DNA of 64,000 nucleotides, taken from NCBI RefSeq assembly GCF_900187375.1, contig NZ_FYEW01000001.1:310001-374000 (forward strand). The letters are read 5' to 3'. The stretch is from Hymenobacter gelipurpurascens. GTDB taxonomy: Bacteria > Bacteroidota > Bacteroidia > Cytophagales > Hymenobacteraceae. Below are positions 34,675 to 43,003 of this stretch, piece by piece. Every line of letters begins with the position of its first letter. Position 1 is the stretch's first letter. The translations under genes and the position numbers were made by a program. The notes beneath the pieces are model-generated. The model ran no database searches. It worked only from the letters and a program-made list of their open reading frames with translations, and was not told the origin of the DNA.

Positions 34675-36843
34675 TTACTTCAGCTCCAGCACCCGGGCGG
34701 GTTTATCTCCAATACCCAGGGCCGTGGCCGTGCTGGCCAGCTCCGTAATGGTGTTGCGGGTCGTGTCGTCGCCGGCTTTGTGCATCATCTTCAGCAGCAG
34801 GGCCGATACGCTCAGGTTCTTCATTTCTTCGGCCGAGAAGCCGAACTGGTCCACGAAGCGGCGCAGGTTGGTTTTAAAGTCACCACCGCCGTCTAGAGAG
34901 AAGAAGGCGTCTTTCACGGTGCCCAGCACTTCGGAGTTGTGCACGGTGCGGTCAACCATTTTGCCTTTCGTGATGGAGCCGATAATCTGGTCGAAGAACA
35001 TGGTTTCGCCACCCACGATATCAATTTTGGCGGCTTTGAGGGCCTCGCCGATAACGTCAGCTTGCGAGGCAGCAATGTCCTTCTGGATGCTGATCTGGGC
35101 CAGCTCCACTGACTTCTCTTTGTCGAGGCGCAGCTTGAACTCCTCGTGGTCTTTGCCCACACCGTCGAGCTTTTTCATGGCGTCGGCCTTGGCTTCGATA
35201 CCCTTGGCTTCTACGGCGAACTTTTGCTCCGATACGGCAGCTTCGGCGAGGCCTTTCTTCTGGTCGGCGTCGGCGCGGGCCTCAATGATAGAGGCGTCGG
35301 CGAGGCCTTTTTCACGGTTGATTTTGGCAGCAACCAGGCCTAGCTTCTCGTCGGCTTCGGCCTGGGCTCCAGCTTTCGACTGGATGGCCTGGGCTTCGGC
35401 AGCAGCGGTGAGCTGGAGCACATTGGCTTCGGTTTCGCCTTCCTTCTGGCGGGCAGTGGCTTTGGCCTGCATCACCTGCGCTTCGGCTAGGCCTACGGCG
35501 GTGGCTTTGCTGGCTTCGGCTTCGGCTAGAATACGAATAGCCTGACCTTTGAACTCGGCGCTGGCTTTTTCGGCTTCGGCATCAATGAGGGCTTGCTTGG
35601 CGCGGAATTCGGCCGCCTGCTTTTCCGTATTGGCGGTGCCTACCGCCGCAATGGTGGTTGTTTCGTTTTGTTGCTGAGCGGCCGTCACGGCTACCAGCTT
35701 TTCACGGTCGGCGAGGGCCTGGGCGCGGGTGTCCTTGATCTTCTCCTCTTCTACCACCGTGGCTTTTTCCACAGTGATTCTTTCGCGGATGATGGTCTGG
35801 ATGTTCTTTTTCTCTTCTTCCAAAGCCTTCTCCTTTTCAATCTGGGCCAGGGCTACAATCCGCTCACGCTCATTGACTTCCAGGGCTTTGGCCTGAGCCA
35901 CACGTTCCGTTTCCACGGCATCGGTGCGCTGCTTGTTGCGCTCCGCTACCAGCACCTGCCGGTCGCGGTTCTGCTCGGCAATGCCGACTTCCTCCTCGGT
36001 AGCAATACGCGCCTTCTCCGATTTCAGGGTTTCTTCCTGCTGCACTTTGGCAGCTTCGGCCACCTCGCGGGCCCGGATGTTGGCTACTTCGCGCTTCTGC
36101 TTTTCCTGGTTTTCAATCAGCTGCTTTTCGAGCTGCAGGATGGTTTCCTGGGCCTCTACGTCCTGCTTCTTGATGGTTTTCTGCTGCTCCCGCTGAATGG
36201 AGTTGGCCTGAATCTTCTGCTCCGAGGTCAGGGCAATGATTTTCTTGATACCCTCGGCGTCGAGAATGTTGTCCTGGTTCAGGGCCGTGAGCGGGGTTTG
36301 CTCCAGGTAATCAATAGCGCAGTCGTCGAGTACGTAGCCGTTCAGGTCGGTGCCGATGATGGTCAGGATTTGCTGCTTGAACTGCTCACGGGAGTTGTAG
36401 AGCTCAATGAAATCAAAGTGCTTACCAACCGTCTTCAACGCTTCCGAGAACTTGGCGTCGAAGAGGCTTTCCAGGGCGGCGGGGTCGGAGGCGCGGTGGG
36501 CACCAATGCTCTGGGCCACGTTCACCACATCCTGGCTCGTCTTGTTGACGCGCACGAAGAAGTTCACCTTCACATCGGCGCGCATGTTGTCCTTGCAGAC
36601 CAGCCCCTCGGAGCCGGCGCGGGAAATAACGATGGTTTTGAGCTTGATGTCCATCACCTCCAGCTTGTGGAGAATAGGCACCACAAAAATGCCGCTAAAC
36701 GAGACCTGCGTATCGCCCATACCAGTGCGCACCAGGGCCTCGCCCTGTACGGCCTTTTGGTACATGCGGGCCACAATGGCGAGAAAGCCCAATAGGAGGA
36801 CAGCGACGATGATAATCACCGCCAGGGAAAGTTGTTCTAACAT
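34675..36843 (-). CDS. Flotillin-like SPFH protein (YqiK type)
   Basis: 722 residues from Met at 36843 (MLEQLSLAVIIIVAVLLLGF); the frame is open to 36870. One N-terminal membrane segment, an SPFH/Band 7 domain about 30-230 (KAVQGEALVRTGMGDTQVSFSG...EVMDIKLKTIVISRAG...DAKFSEALKTVGKHFDFIELY), then a very long Glu/Ala/Lys coiled coil (about 230-610) and a C-terminal oligomerisation part. Flotillins organise fluid membrane domains. In E. coli, YqiK is encoded with YqiJ, and a YqiJ-like gene lies 800 bases upstream here. Part of a minus-strand cluster with PspA. Confidence 0.9.
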   Translation of the reverse strand: MLEQLSLAVIIIVAVLLLGFLAIVARMYQKAVQGEALVRTGMGDTQVSFSGIFVVPILHKLEVMDIKLKTIVISRAGSEGLVCKDNMRADVKVNFFVRVNKTSQDVVNVAQSIGAHRASDPAALESLFDAKFSEALKTVGKHFDFIELYNSREQFKQQILTIIGTDLNGYVLDDCAIDYLEQTPLTALNQDNILDAEGIKKIIALTSEQKIQANSIQREQQKTIKKQDVEAQETILQLEKQLIENQEKQKREVANIRAREVAEAAKVQQEETLKSEKARIATEEEVGIAEQNRDRQVLVAERNKQRTDAVETERVAQAKALEVNERERIVALAQIEKEKALEEEKKNIQTIIRERITVEKATVVEEEKIKDTRAQALADREKLVAVTAAQQQNETTTIAAVGTANTEKQAAEFRAKQALIDAEAEKASAEFKGQAIRILAEAEASKATAVGLAEAQVMQAKATARQKEGETEANVLQLTAAAEAQAIQSKAGAQAEADEKLGLVAAKINREKGLADASIIEARADADQKKGLAEAAVSEQKFAVEAKGIEAKADAMKKLDGVGKDHEEFKLRLDKEKSVELAQISIQKDIAASQADVIGEALKAAKIDIVGGETMFFDQIIGSITKGKMVDRTVHNSEVLGTVKDAFFSLDGGGDFKTNLRRFVDQFGFSAEEMKNLSVSALLLKMMHKAGDDTTRNTITELASTATALGIGDKPARVLELK

Positions 36844-37188
36844 GGAAGTAGGAAGTAGGAGTACAGTCAATCAGGAGGAAAAAATGGGCAGAGAGGCCTA
36901 GGCCTGGGCTCAGAAAAGCAGGCGCATTAGGAGAAAGCTGGCAAGTGGAAATGCAGCGTGAAGCTACCTATAACTATAGGGATACGAGTAGGATAATTCA
37001 GGATTTTAATAAGGAAAAACGACTTATATATAACCGCAAGCGCCTGCTGTATTGGATAAAAGTGGCCTAGGCCAGTGGCAGCTTAGGGAAATAGCAGGTC
37101 GGCTAACTTGTCGAATAGCTCTGCCAGTGCCCCATCAAACAGGAACTGGCCTAGCCAATGCAGGAACACTTTGAGTTTCAGCAGCAGA

Positions 37189-37590
37189 TCAATCATGGCG
37201 CAATGCGGGGATGAGTTGATGCAGGGCGGTGAGGAAGCCGGCTTTATCGGCCGGGGATATCAGCACCGAGTCAAACTTGCCGTAGCGAATTTCCAGTCGA
37301 TCAAGCGACAGGGCCGGGGAACTGATCGGGTTGTGCGAAGGCGTAATGGTCGTGATGCTGGCCAACGGTACCCGCTTCCGAATCGGGCCAGACTCAATTA
37401 ACAGCTCCTGTGAGGTGATAGTATAGCGCGTGCTCACTAGTAGATAGAGGATAAAAGTGCCCGCCAGGAGCACCAGCCCCGCCGCCAACCAGCGGTGCTG
37501 CACGAAAGATAGCAGTAAAAAGAATCCTAGGCCACTCAGGATGGGGGCAAACATCCACCAGCTTATCTTGGAGTTGAAGGTTTGGGACAT
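37189..37590 (-). CDS. Membrane protein with bacterial PH-like domain
   Basis: 133 residues from Met at 37590 (MSQTFNSKISWWMFAP). Two membrane segments at about 13-55 and a bPH-type beta domain (TRYTITSQELLIESGPIRKRVPLASITTITPSHNP...LDRLEIRYGKFDSVLISPADKAGFLTAL), the pattern of YdbS/YdbT-like proteins. It lies between YqiJ-like and flotillin genes. bPH proteins of this kind often act at membranes, consistent with the cluster's likely role. Confidence 0.7.
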   Translation of the reverse strand: MSQTFNSKISWWMFAPILSGLGFFLLLSFVQHRWLAAGLVLLAGTFILYLLVSTRYTITSQELLIESGPIRKRVPLASITTITPSHNPISSPALSLDRLEIRYGKFDSVLISPADKAGFLTALHQLIPALRHD

Positions 37591-37636
37591 AGCAGTGGTA
37601 AATATATGAATTATGTAATACAGGGGGCCGAGTGGC

Positions 37637-38299
37637 CTAGAGCATTTCGTAAGCCTCAATCAGGTAGCATTGGCGCTCTGCATCAAAGTCAATAACCAGT
37701 GCGGTGTCGCCTTTGCGAAGCTCGGCGGTAGGGGAGGCGGCGCGTACGTTCAGCATAAGCGGGGCGCCATTGAGGGGCTGCACGCTGGCTTGGCCCAGGC
37801 GGTAGGCCGTGGTAGGCAGCAGCACGGTGCACACCTTGCCCAAGGGCTGGGCGCCACCGTCCGTTTCCTTTTCCATGGCGGCAAACAGTTGCACAAAGGG
37901 CAACGTGAGAACTTTAGCCACCAACAGGCTGCCTAGCAGCAGCGGCACCAGCAACACCATGCCCAGCAGCCCCGACTCGTTGTGCAGATAATAGTTGAGT
38001 AGCAGGCTGCTTATCCACCACGCTAGGGCCACAAAGCTCAGGAACACCATTAGCGGTATGCGGCCCAGGTTGAAGAACGCCAGTGCGTGGTTCAGCCAGC
38101 TAATGCCGGGGGCCTCGGGGTGGCCTATAGAAGCGTGGTGGCCCAAGTGCACATCGTGGTGCGTATCGATGTCGAGGTCCACGGTCTTCAGATCGAGCAC
38201 TCCCACAATTACCGTCAGCCAATACAGCAGCACAAACACCAACAGGGCCGTGGGGGCGAGGTTGGGCGGCGAAACCGCGGCGTGTAGAAGTTCATTCAT
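37637..38299 (-). CDS. YqiJ-like OB-fold membrane protein
   Basis: 220 residues. Four hydrophobic segments (about 17-38, 70-100, 113-130), a His/Asp-rich cytosolic or periplasmic loop (DLDIDTHHDVHLGHHASIGHPE), and a C-terminal OB-fold (GKVCTVLLPTTAYRLGQASVQPLNGAPLMLNVRAAS...RKGDTALVIDFDAERQCYLIE). The order matches YqiJ/DUF1449, the NfeD-like partner of flotillin. Partner gene: flotillin at 34675. Confidence 0.75.
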   Translation of the reverse strand: MNELLHAAVSPPNLAPTALLVFVLLYWLTVIVGVLDLKTVDLDIDTHHDVHLGHHASIGHPEAPGISWLNHALAFFNLGRIPLMVFLSFVALAWWISSLLLNYYLHNESGLLGMVLLVPLLLGSLLVAKVLTLPFVQLFAAMEKETDGGAQPLGKVCTVLLPTTAYRLGQASVQPLNGAPLMLNVRAASPTAELRKGDTALVIDFDAERQCYLIEAYEML

Positions 38300-38389
38300 G
38301 GAAGTAGATTGCTAACCGGTGAGAGGCAATGCCGGGCGCCGTTTTGCCGTAGCAAGAACAGGAAAATCGGTGGAGAAACCTCAACCGTA

Positions 38390-38608
38390 TTACAGTTCTT
38401 GGCGTTGCTCCAGGCGCTGCCGTAATTCCTGGTTTTCAGTTTGCAAACGGCGCGCATAGCGTGAGTAAGCTACCACGGCCAGCGCGAAGCCAAAGGTGGA
38501 TATCGTGCGACTAGTAGATTGATCGAGTACATGGGAAATCTGGAGGGCTAGACCTCCAAATATGCCCAGCATAGCACAGATTCTGATGATACTTTCTTCG
38601 GTATTCAT
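38390..38608 (-). CDS. Small membrane protein with C-terminal coiled coil
   Basis: 72 residues: one hydrophobic segment (IRICAMLGIFGGLALQISHVL), a second weaker one, then a short basic coiled coil (YARRLQTENQELRQRLEQRQ). Resembles a PspB/PspC-like layout only in a general way. It is in line with pspA (51 bases away), so it is a candidate small partner of PspA. Confidence 0.55.
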   Translation of the reverse strand: MNTEESIIRICAMLGIFGGLALQISHVLDQSTSRTISTFGFALAVVAYSRYARRLQTENQELRQRLEQRQEL

Positions 38609-38659
38609 GCTGTAGGGTATTACTTAATAAGTAGATGTGTCATGAAGTCGCGCGCTTGC

Positions 38660-39364
38660 TTACTCCAGCCCCAGCTTAGCCTTTAGTGCTTGCAAGTCTT
38701 GCGTGGCTTTGCTCTGTCCCGACTGGCCTAGTGCTTTGTCAATCTCCTGGTCGATGGTCTTGTTCTCGTTGGCAATCTGCCCGTATGATTCCGCCAGGGC
38801 TTCCTCCACGGCTACCTTTTCCTTCATGCGCTCCAGCAGTGCCACCGTCCCGGAGGAATCGAGTTGGGCCAGCTGCTGGTTGATAGTTTTGGTGGCCGTG
38901 CTCACCGTCACGCGAGCCTTCAGCGTTTTCAGCTCGTTGTCCCACTGGCTGATGGTGGATTTGAGCTGCTGCACGTTCTGATCGAGCTGGCTGGCCGACT
39001 GCTCAAACTTCTCCTGCTCCGAAGTGGCGCGGGCGGCGTGGGCTTCGTTTTCGGCCTTTTTCACCAATGCCTCGCTGGCCAGGCGGTCGGCTTCGCCGGA
39101 GGGCAGGTCGCCGCTGTGGGCACGCTGGAGCAGCAGCACTGCTTTGTTCTCATAGTCGAGCGCTTTGGCCTGGGCCGCCGAGGCCTCGTTGCGCGCCCGG
39201 ATAGCCATGGCCTTCACCTCGGCCAGGGCCTGCAGGCTCTTGTCGAGGTCCAGGCGGAGGTCGCGCAGGCCTTGCTCAGTCATTTTGATGGGGTCTTCGA
39301 GCTGATTGACGGCGGAATGCGCTTCGGCCTGCCCAATTTTGAAGATGCGGTTGAAGATGTTCAT
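38660..39364 (-). CDS. pspA: PspA/IM30 (ESCRT-III-like) protein
   Basis: 234 residues, almost wholly helical. It starts MNIFNRIFKIGQAEAHSAVNQLEDPIKMTEQGLRDL, the usual amphipathic helix plus QLEDPIK of PspA. Long coiled coils follow (KSLQALAEVKAMAIRARNEAS...TSEQEKFEQSASQLDQNVQQLKSTISQW), ending with SKATQDLQALKAKLGLE. PspA polymerises on damaged inner membrane to keep the proton gradient. No PspF-type activator is present; a divergent XRE-S24 regulator lies 700 bases upstream. Confidence 0.93.
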   Translation of the reverse strand: MNIFNRIFKIGQAEAHSAVNQLEDPIKMTEQGLRDLRLDLDKSLQALAEVKAMAIRARNEASAAQAKALDYENKAVLLLQRAHSGDLPSGEADRLASEALVKKAENEAHAARATSEQEKFEQSASQLDQNVQQLKSTISQWDNELKTLKARVTVSTATKTINQQLAQLDSSGTVALLERMKEKVAVEEALAESYGQIANENKTIDQEIDKALGQSGQSKATQDLQALKAKLGLE

Positions 39365-39461
39365 GGCTTTATAAGGCTTAGTTGTAAAGAGATTCTGGCT
39401 TATGGAATCAAGACTGAATGGGCTGCTTGCTACTGGCCTAGGCCAGGGTAAGCGTGCTTGG

Positions 39462-39881
39462 TCAGGCCTTCACCACCCCAAGCTCTCCTTTAGAAAAGGC
39501 AATTAATTCATCACTGAATTCGCTCAGCAGCAGGCTCAGAGAGTTGAACACGGCTTCCAGCTCCGGGCGGTCGAGGTGTTCAAGCTGCAGGGTATCGCGG
39601 TAGATGACCTTGCGGCCCGTATCATCCAGCACGAAAGCACCGTGGATGATGTCGCGGTTCTTCTGGAGCAGTTGCTGATACACTTCGCAGCTGGGGTTGG
39701 GCAAGTCCAGCAGGTGCTGCTCCAGTATCAGCAGGGGCTCGCCGCAGCCTATCACGAGGTGCTCAATGCCCAGCTCCGGCTTGCTGACCACCAGCAGGTT
39801 GGTGGCTTCCTCCTGGTGCCGGATATCGAAGCCCAGCTCCAGGAGGTACGTTTTGATCTTAAAGAAGTAATGATTGGCCAT
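39462..39881 (-). CDS. YbjN/CesT-like chaperone-fold protein
   Basis: 139 residues. ANHYFFKIKTYLLELGFDIRHQEEATNLLVVSKPELGIEHLVIGCGEPLLILEQHLLDL, and RKVIYRDTLQLEHLDRPELEAVFNSLSLLLSEF near the end, follow the alpha/beta layout of Tir-chaperone (CesT) and YbjN proteins. Such proteins occur beside PspA in several phyla (established pattern for phage-shock neighbourhoods). Here it is the first gene of the minus-strand cluster, upstream of pspA. Confidence 0.65.
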   Translation of the reverse strand: MANHYFFKIKTYLLELGFDIRHQEEATNLLVVSKPELGIEHLVIGCGEPLLILEQHLLDLPNPSCEVYQQLLQKNRDIIHGAFVLDDTGRKVIYRDTLQLEHLDRPELEAVFNSLSLLLSEFSDELIAFSKGELGVVKA

Positions 39882-40036
39882 TGCAGATAAATGAAGTCGG
39901 AGCGAAAAGGTAAGGAAAAGCGCAACTGGCTCAGTGGAGTAGCAAACTGTCGGTGCTCAAAAAAATAGAGGTAGATGCAGGCGCTTGCGCTGATTATGGT
40001 AGCTTTACGATGCAATTGTAAGTAAAGTTTGCATGA

Positions 40037-40053
40037 TGCTCAAGGTTTGAGCA
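40037..40053. promoter_or_regulatory. Candidate operator upstream of the XRE-S24 regulator
   Basis: TGCTCAA-ggt-TTGAGCA is a perfect 7-bp inverted repeat, ending 17 bases before the regulator's ATG and inside the divergent gap to the PspA cluster. It suits autoregulation and control of the cluster. Binding is not shown. Confidence 0.45.
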
Positions 40054-40070
40054 GAAAATATTTTTACCGT

Positions 40071-40844
40071 ATGTCGAACGTAGGGAAGAACATTCGTAAG
40101 CTAAGAACTGTCAAGAAGCTGAGTCAGGCGGCTTTTGCTGAATTATTTGGCTTGGCCAGGCCTAGCGTTGGAGCCTATGAAGAAGGACGCTCAGAGCCAA
40201 AAATGGAAACCCTGATCCAGATTGCTCAGCATTTTGGCTTATCGGTAGACTTGCTACTTACAAAAGAGCTAACGGTAAATGAGCTCTATAACTTTGACCT
40301 GTATCAGCAAAAAACGACTAGTGAAGCATCCGTACCGCTAGCCGAGGCCGACCGCCAGCCACACCTGACGCCCTACGTGCCCGCCGCCCGGATGCTGGAG
40401 TACATTGTGCAGCACCACGACACCAGCTTTATCGATGGCCTCCAGTCTCTGACCTTTCCGCATAAGCTAGGCCCCGCCACCCGCGCTTTCGAGATAAATG
40501 GGGCAGATATGCAGCCCACGCTCCGCCATCAGGACGTGGTCTTGTGTTGTCAGGTGGATAAAGCCGCGCCCCGTTTTCATGTAGGCCGTCTGTACGCTTT
40601 CGTAACGCAGAGTCGCTTGCTGGTACGTCGCCTCAGCGAGCAGGAACCCGGTGGAGTGCTCAAACTACGAGCCGATAACCCCGACTACCCCGTGCAGACG
40701 CTGCTGCTGACCGACGCACTCGAAATCTGGGAGGTGCACGGCAGCTTCAGCACGCACCTGCGGGCTCCCGCGCTGCTGGAAGAGCGTGTAGCGCAGCTGG
40801 AGCGGCAGTTAGAGGAGGTAATGCAACGCCTGAACAAGCAGTAA
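40071..40844 (+). CDS. XRE-family regulator with S24-like C-terminal domain
   Basis: 257 residues from ATG at 40071 (SNVGKNIRKLRTVKKLSQ). HTH at about 5-60 (LSQAAFAELFGLARPSVGAYEEGRSEPKMETL). The C-terminal half (about 150-250) is LexA/CI-like: FEINGADMQPTLRHQDVVLCCQ...GRLYAFVTQSRLLVRRL. The Ser of the usual GxSMxP is Asp here (GADMQP) and the catalytic Lys position holds Arg (VRRL), so self-cleavage is not expected and the fold may serve for dimerisation. A short C-terminal coiled coil follows. Divergent from the PspA cluster; probable regulator of it. Confidence 0.85.
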   Translation: MSNVGKNIRKLRTVKKLSQAAFAELFGLARPSVGAYEEGRSEPKMETLIQIAQHFGLSVDLLLTKELTVNELYNFDLYQQKTTSEASVPLAEADRQPHLTPYVPAARMLEYIVQHHDTSFIDGLQSLTFPHKLGPATRAFEINGADMQPTLRHQDVVLCCQVDKAAPRFHVGRLYAFVTQSRLLVRRLSEQEPGGVLKLRADNPDYPVQTLLLTDALEIWEVHGSFSTHLRAPALLEERVAQLERQLEEVMQRLNKQ

Positions 40845-41163
40845 TACCGCGAAATTGTGCCCGGAGATACACTCCGCCGGATATCCAGCTGCCGGCTGTA
40901 CCGACGCTGGCTTACTTCCGCCGCCTATCCAAAAAGTATCAATGCGGATAGGCGGAGGAAGGACCTAGTAGTAAAGCAACCTTGCTCCGCTAAGAGTGAA
41001 GATCGTTAGAGCGGTTTCGGAGTCAGTAGACGTTGTAGAGACACACTATTTTGCGTCTCATCGTTGCACGAAATCGGTGTTATGGCGCGATCGGCGAGAC
41101 GCAAAATAGTGCGTCACAACTGCGCACAAGGTGTGCTAGCCCCGAAACCGCTCTAATAACGGG
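40845..41163. repeat. Gene-free region with large palindromic element (41006-41156)
   Basis: Outer arms TTAGAGCGGTTTCGG (41006-41020) and CCGAAACCGCTCTAA (41142-41156) are perfect. Inside, GTTGTAGAGACACACTATTT with TGCGTCTC (41032-41059) is a near match to GAGACGCAAAATAGTGCGTC with ACAAC (41096-41120). A 151-base MITE/REP-like unit with no coding capacity. The inner GAGACGCAAAATA sequence is of a type I associate with Bacteroidota repeats. Confidence 0.75.
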
Positions 41164-41634
41164 TTAGCGCGTAGTGCTGACGGCGCTGTCCTGCGCATAG
41201 GGCCACTCAGAAAGTAGGGCCGCCAGCACGGGAGGATGGTCGCCAATCAGCCAATCGGCAGCTTCGTGGGTGCTGGAAAAAAACTGAATATCGTAGCTCA
41301 TGAAGTGCCGGCCGGTGCGCACTAGGCCTTCTACTACCAGCTGGTTGTACATGTTGCGAGTAGGCAAAACCAGCGCTACGCGTTGTACGGCGCCTTTGGC
41401 CACGCGCGGCAGCCACGTAGAGGCCACCCAAAACTGATCATCAAGGCTCAGGCTCGGCAGCCCGTTCATATCCACCAGCGTCTGGCGGACTCCGTTCTGC
41501 TCAATCACCTGAGCTACTGATTCCATACCCTTCCTAAACCCGTGTAGGCCAGTTTGAGAGGTATTCCACTGAAAGCGAAGAAGAGAGGTACTGGCAAAAA
41601 ACTGTGCACGTATGGCGGGTAGAGTAAGAATCAT
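41164..41634 (-). CDS. SpoIIAA/STAS-like small protein
   Basis: 156 residues with the mixed alpha/beta pattern of SpoIIAA-like proteins: SLLRFQWNTSQTGLHGFRKGMESVAQVIEQNGVRQTLVDMNGLPSLSLDDQFWVASTWLP...RVALVLPTRNMYNQLVVEGLVRTG...IQFFSSTHEAADWLIG. Soluble; no signal peptide. Such proteins are common in Hymenobacter-like genomes with unknown role, perhaps in signalling. Confidence 0.55.
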   Translation of the reverse strand: MILTLPAIRAQFFASTSLLRFQWNTSQTGLHGFRKGMESVAQVIEQNGVRQTLVDMNGLPSLSLDDQFWVASTWLPRVAKGAVQRVALVLPTRNMYNQLVVEGLVRTGRHFMSYDIQFFSSTHEAADWLIGDHPPVLAALLSEWPYAQDSAVSTTR

Positions 41635-41981
41635 GCAATAGGAAACAGATCAGATGGGGTGTATCAAGGTACGGAGATATAGTGCGGTTTGGATTAAGCT
41701 TTCCGGAAGATTGTTGGATTTTGCATCGAAGAAAATAGCTGCAGGACTATCAAGGATATATTGGCTGATGGTAGAGTGCAATTTGGAGTATTAGTATTTG
41801 ATTGATAATCAGGTTGGTTGAAAGGCTGATTTGCAACGAGTAGTGTCTTAATGCAGTTAGATGCACTAGTCGGAATGGCGGGCTGTGTTGTTAGGTAGCC
41901 TTCAGCTGTGCGCGTTTCCGGGCGCTGGCTACACCTGCATCTGCCCGGTCCTAGCGTACAATAGCCGATATTTGCCCTCAC
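41635..41981. other. Intergenic region, AT-rich, no feature recognised
   Basis: About 350 bases between divergent genes. No RNA gene, repeat or convincing small ORF. Promoters for both neighbours are expected here. Confidence 0.4.
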
Positions 41982-42863
41982 ATGTCAACTACTGCTACTG
42001 CTTCAGCGCCTACCCAATTGCCACCAGGCCTAGGCCTGCTTCGTCTTAAGTTTAGGCTGCTTGCGGCCGTGTCTACGGAGCTGGCGTTTGGGGCTGCCTG
42101 GCGACTCTTTACCACGCCCCGGCGCCTGCCGCAAAAGCAGTGGGAGGCGGCCGCCATTGCGGAAGCCCGGCAGTTTGAAGTAAGTACCCCGCGCGGCTCT
42201 GTAGTGGCCTACGAGTGGAACTCTGAGGGTGCGCAAACCGTGCTGTTGGTGCACGGCTGGGAACATCGGGCCAGCTTCTGGGGCGTGATGGCGCGGGGCC
42301 TGACGGCGGCGGGTTTCCGCGTTATCGCCCTCGATGGCCCCGCCCACGGCGCCTCGGCTGGCAGCCGCACCACTTTGCCCGCGTTTGCCCGAGGCGTGCA
42401 GGCCGTAGCCGATGCAGTAGGAGCAATTGATGCCGTTGTTGCCCACTCGTTGGGGGCCGCCGCCACTGCCGGAATTCCCGTGAAATTCAACACTGCCACT
42501 ACAGGCGCACTGGCTAAGCTGGTATTGTTGGCGGCTCCCGGTAGCACCTCGGCCGTGGCCCAACGCTTCGCTGAGCTGCTGCAGCTGCCCGAGGCGGTGG
42601 TGCAACGTATGCGGCGCTACATTCAGGAGCAGCACGGCCGCGACGCCGAGAGTTTCAGCCTTATCCAAACGGGGCACACGCTGCCCGTAGGTCAGGCCAT
42701 GCTGTTCCATGACTTGGCCGATGAAAGTATTCCGTTTGCCGAAGCCGAGGAAATTGCGGCCAGTTGGCCTACGCTGGATTTTCGGCCCACCACTGGCCTA
42801 GGCCACAATGGGGTGATGCGCGATGCGGGCGTTATCCGAGAGATTGTAGAATTTCTGAGGTAG
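41982..42863 (+). CDS. Alpha/beta hydrolase
   Basis: 293 residues. VLLVHGWEHRASFWG (oxyanion region), DGPAHGASAG, nucleophile Ser in DAVVAHSLGAAATAG (about residue 158) and His in GLGHNGVMRD. The N-terminal stretch (about 1-70) with LRLKFRLLAAVSTELAFGAAWRLF is amphipathic and may touch the membrane. Substrate unknown. Two GGCCTAGGCC copies (42027, 42795) lie in the gene and encode GLGL/GLGH, the second next to the putative catalytic His. Confidence 0.85.
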   Translation: MSTTATASAPTQLPPGLGLLRLKFRLLAAVSTELAFGAAWRLFTTPRRLPQKQWEAAAIAEARQFEVSTPRGSVVAYEWNSEGAQTVLLVHGWEHRASFWGVMARGLTAAGFRVIALDGPAHGASAGSRTTLPAFARGVQAVADAVGAIDAVVAHSLGAAATAGIPVKFNTATTGALAKLVLLAAPGSTSAVAQRFAELLQLPEAVVQRMRRYIQEQHGRDAESFSLIQTGHTLPVGQAMLFHDLADESIPFAEAEEIAASWPTLDFRPTTGLGHNGVMRDAGVIREIVEFLR

Positions 42864-43003
42864 TCCGATGCCAGCCGGGCAATTAGCTGCAGCCAGTACA
42901 ACAGCGTACTGGCTTACCTAAACAGGTGGACTCTGTGGTTCTAAGTGCCCGTTATTGTTGTATTCTTGGGTAGGATAAATACGCTACCTCTGAATAAGGT
43001 GAT

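Noticed and set aside
34743..36795. Long plus-strand frames opposite the flotillin gene
   Set aside because: Mirror frames of a Glu/Ala/Lys-rich coiled coil; composition alone explains them.
40980..41160. Small RNA gene
   Set aside because: The structure is a symmetrical inverted repeat of the MITE type with no promoter or T-run.
41694..41981. 95-residue minus-strand frame
   Set aside because: Low-complexity Asn/Thr/Pro composition, no family, lies in a divergent promoter region.
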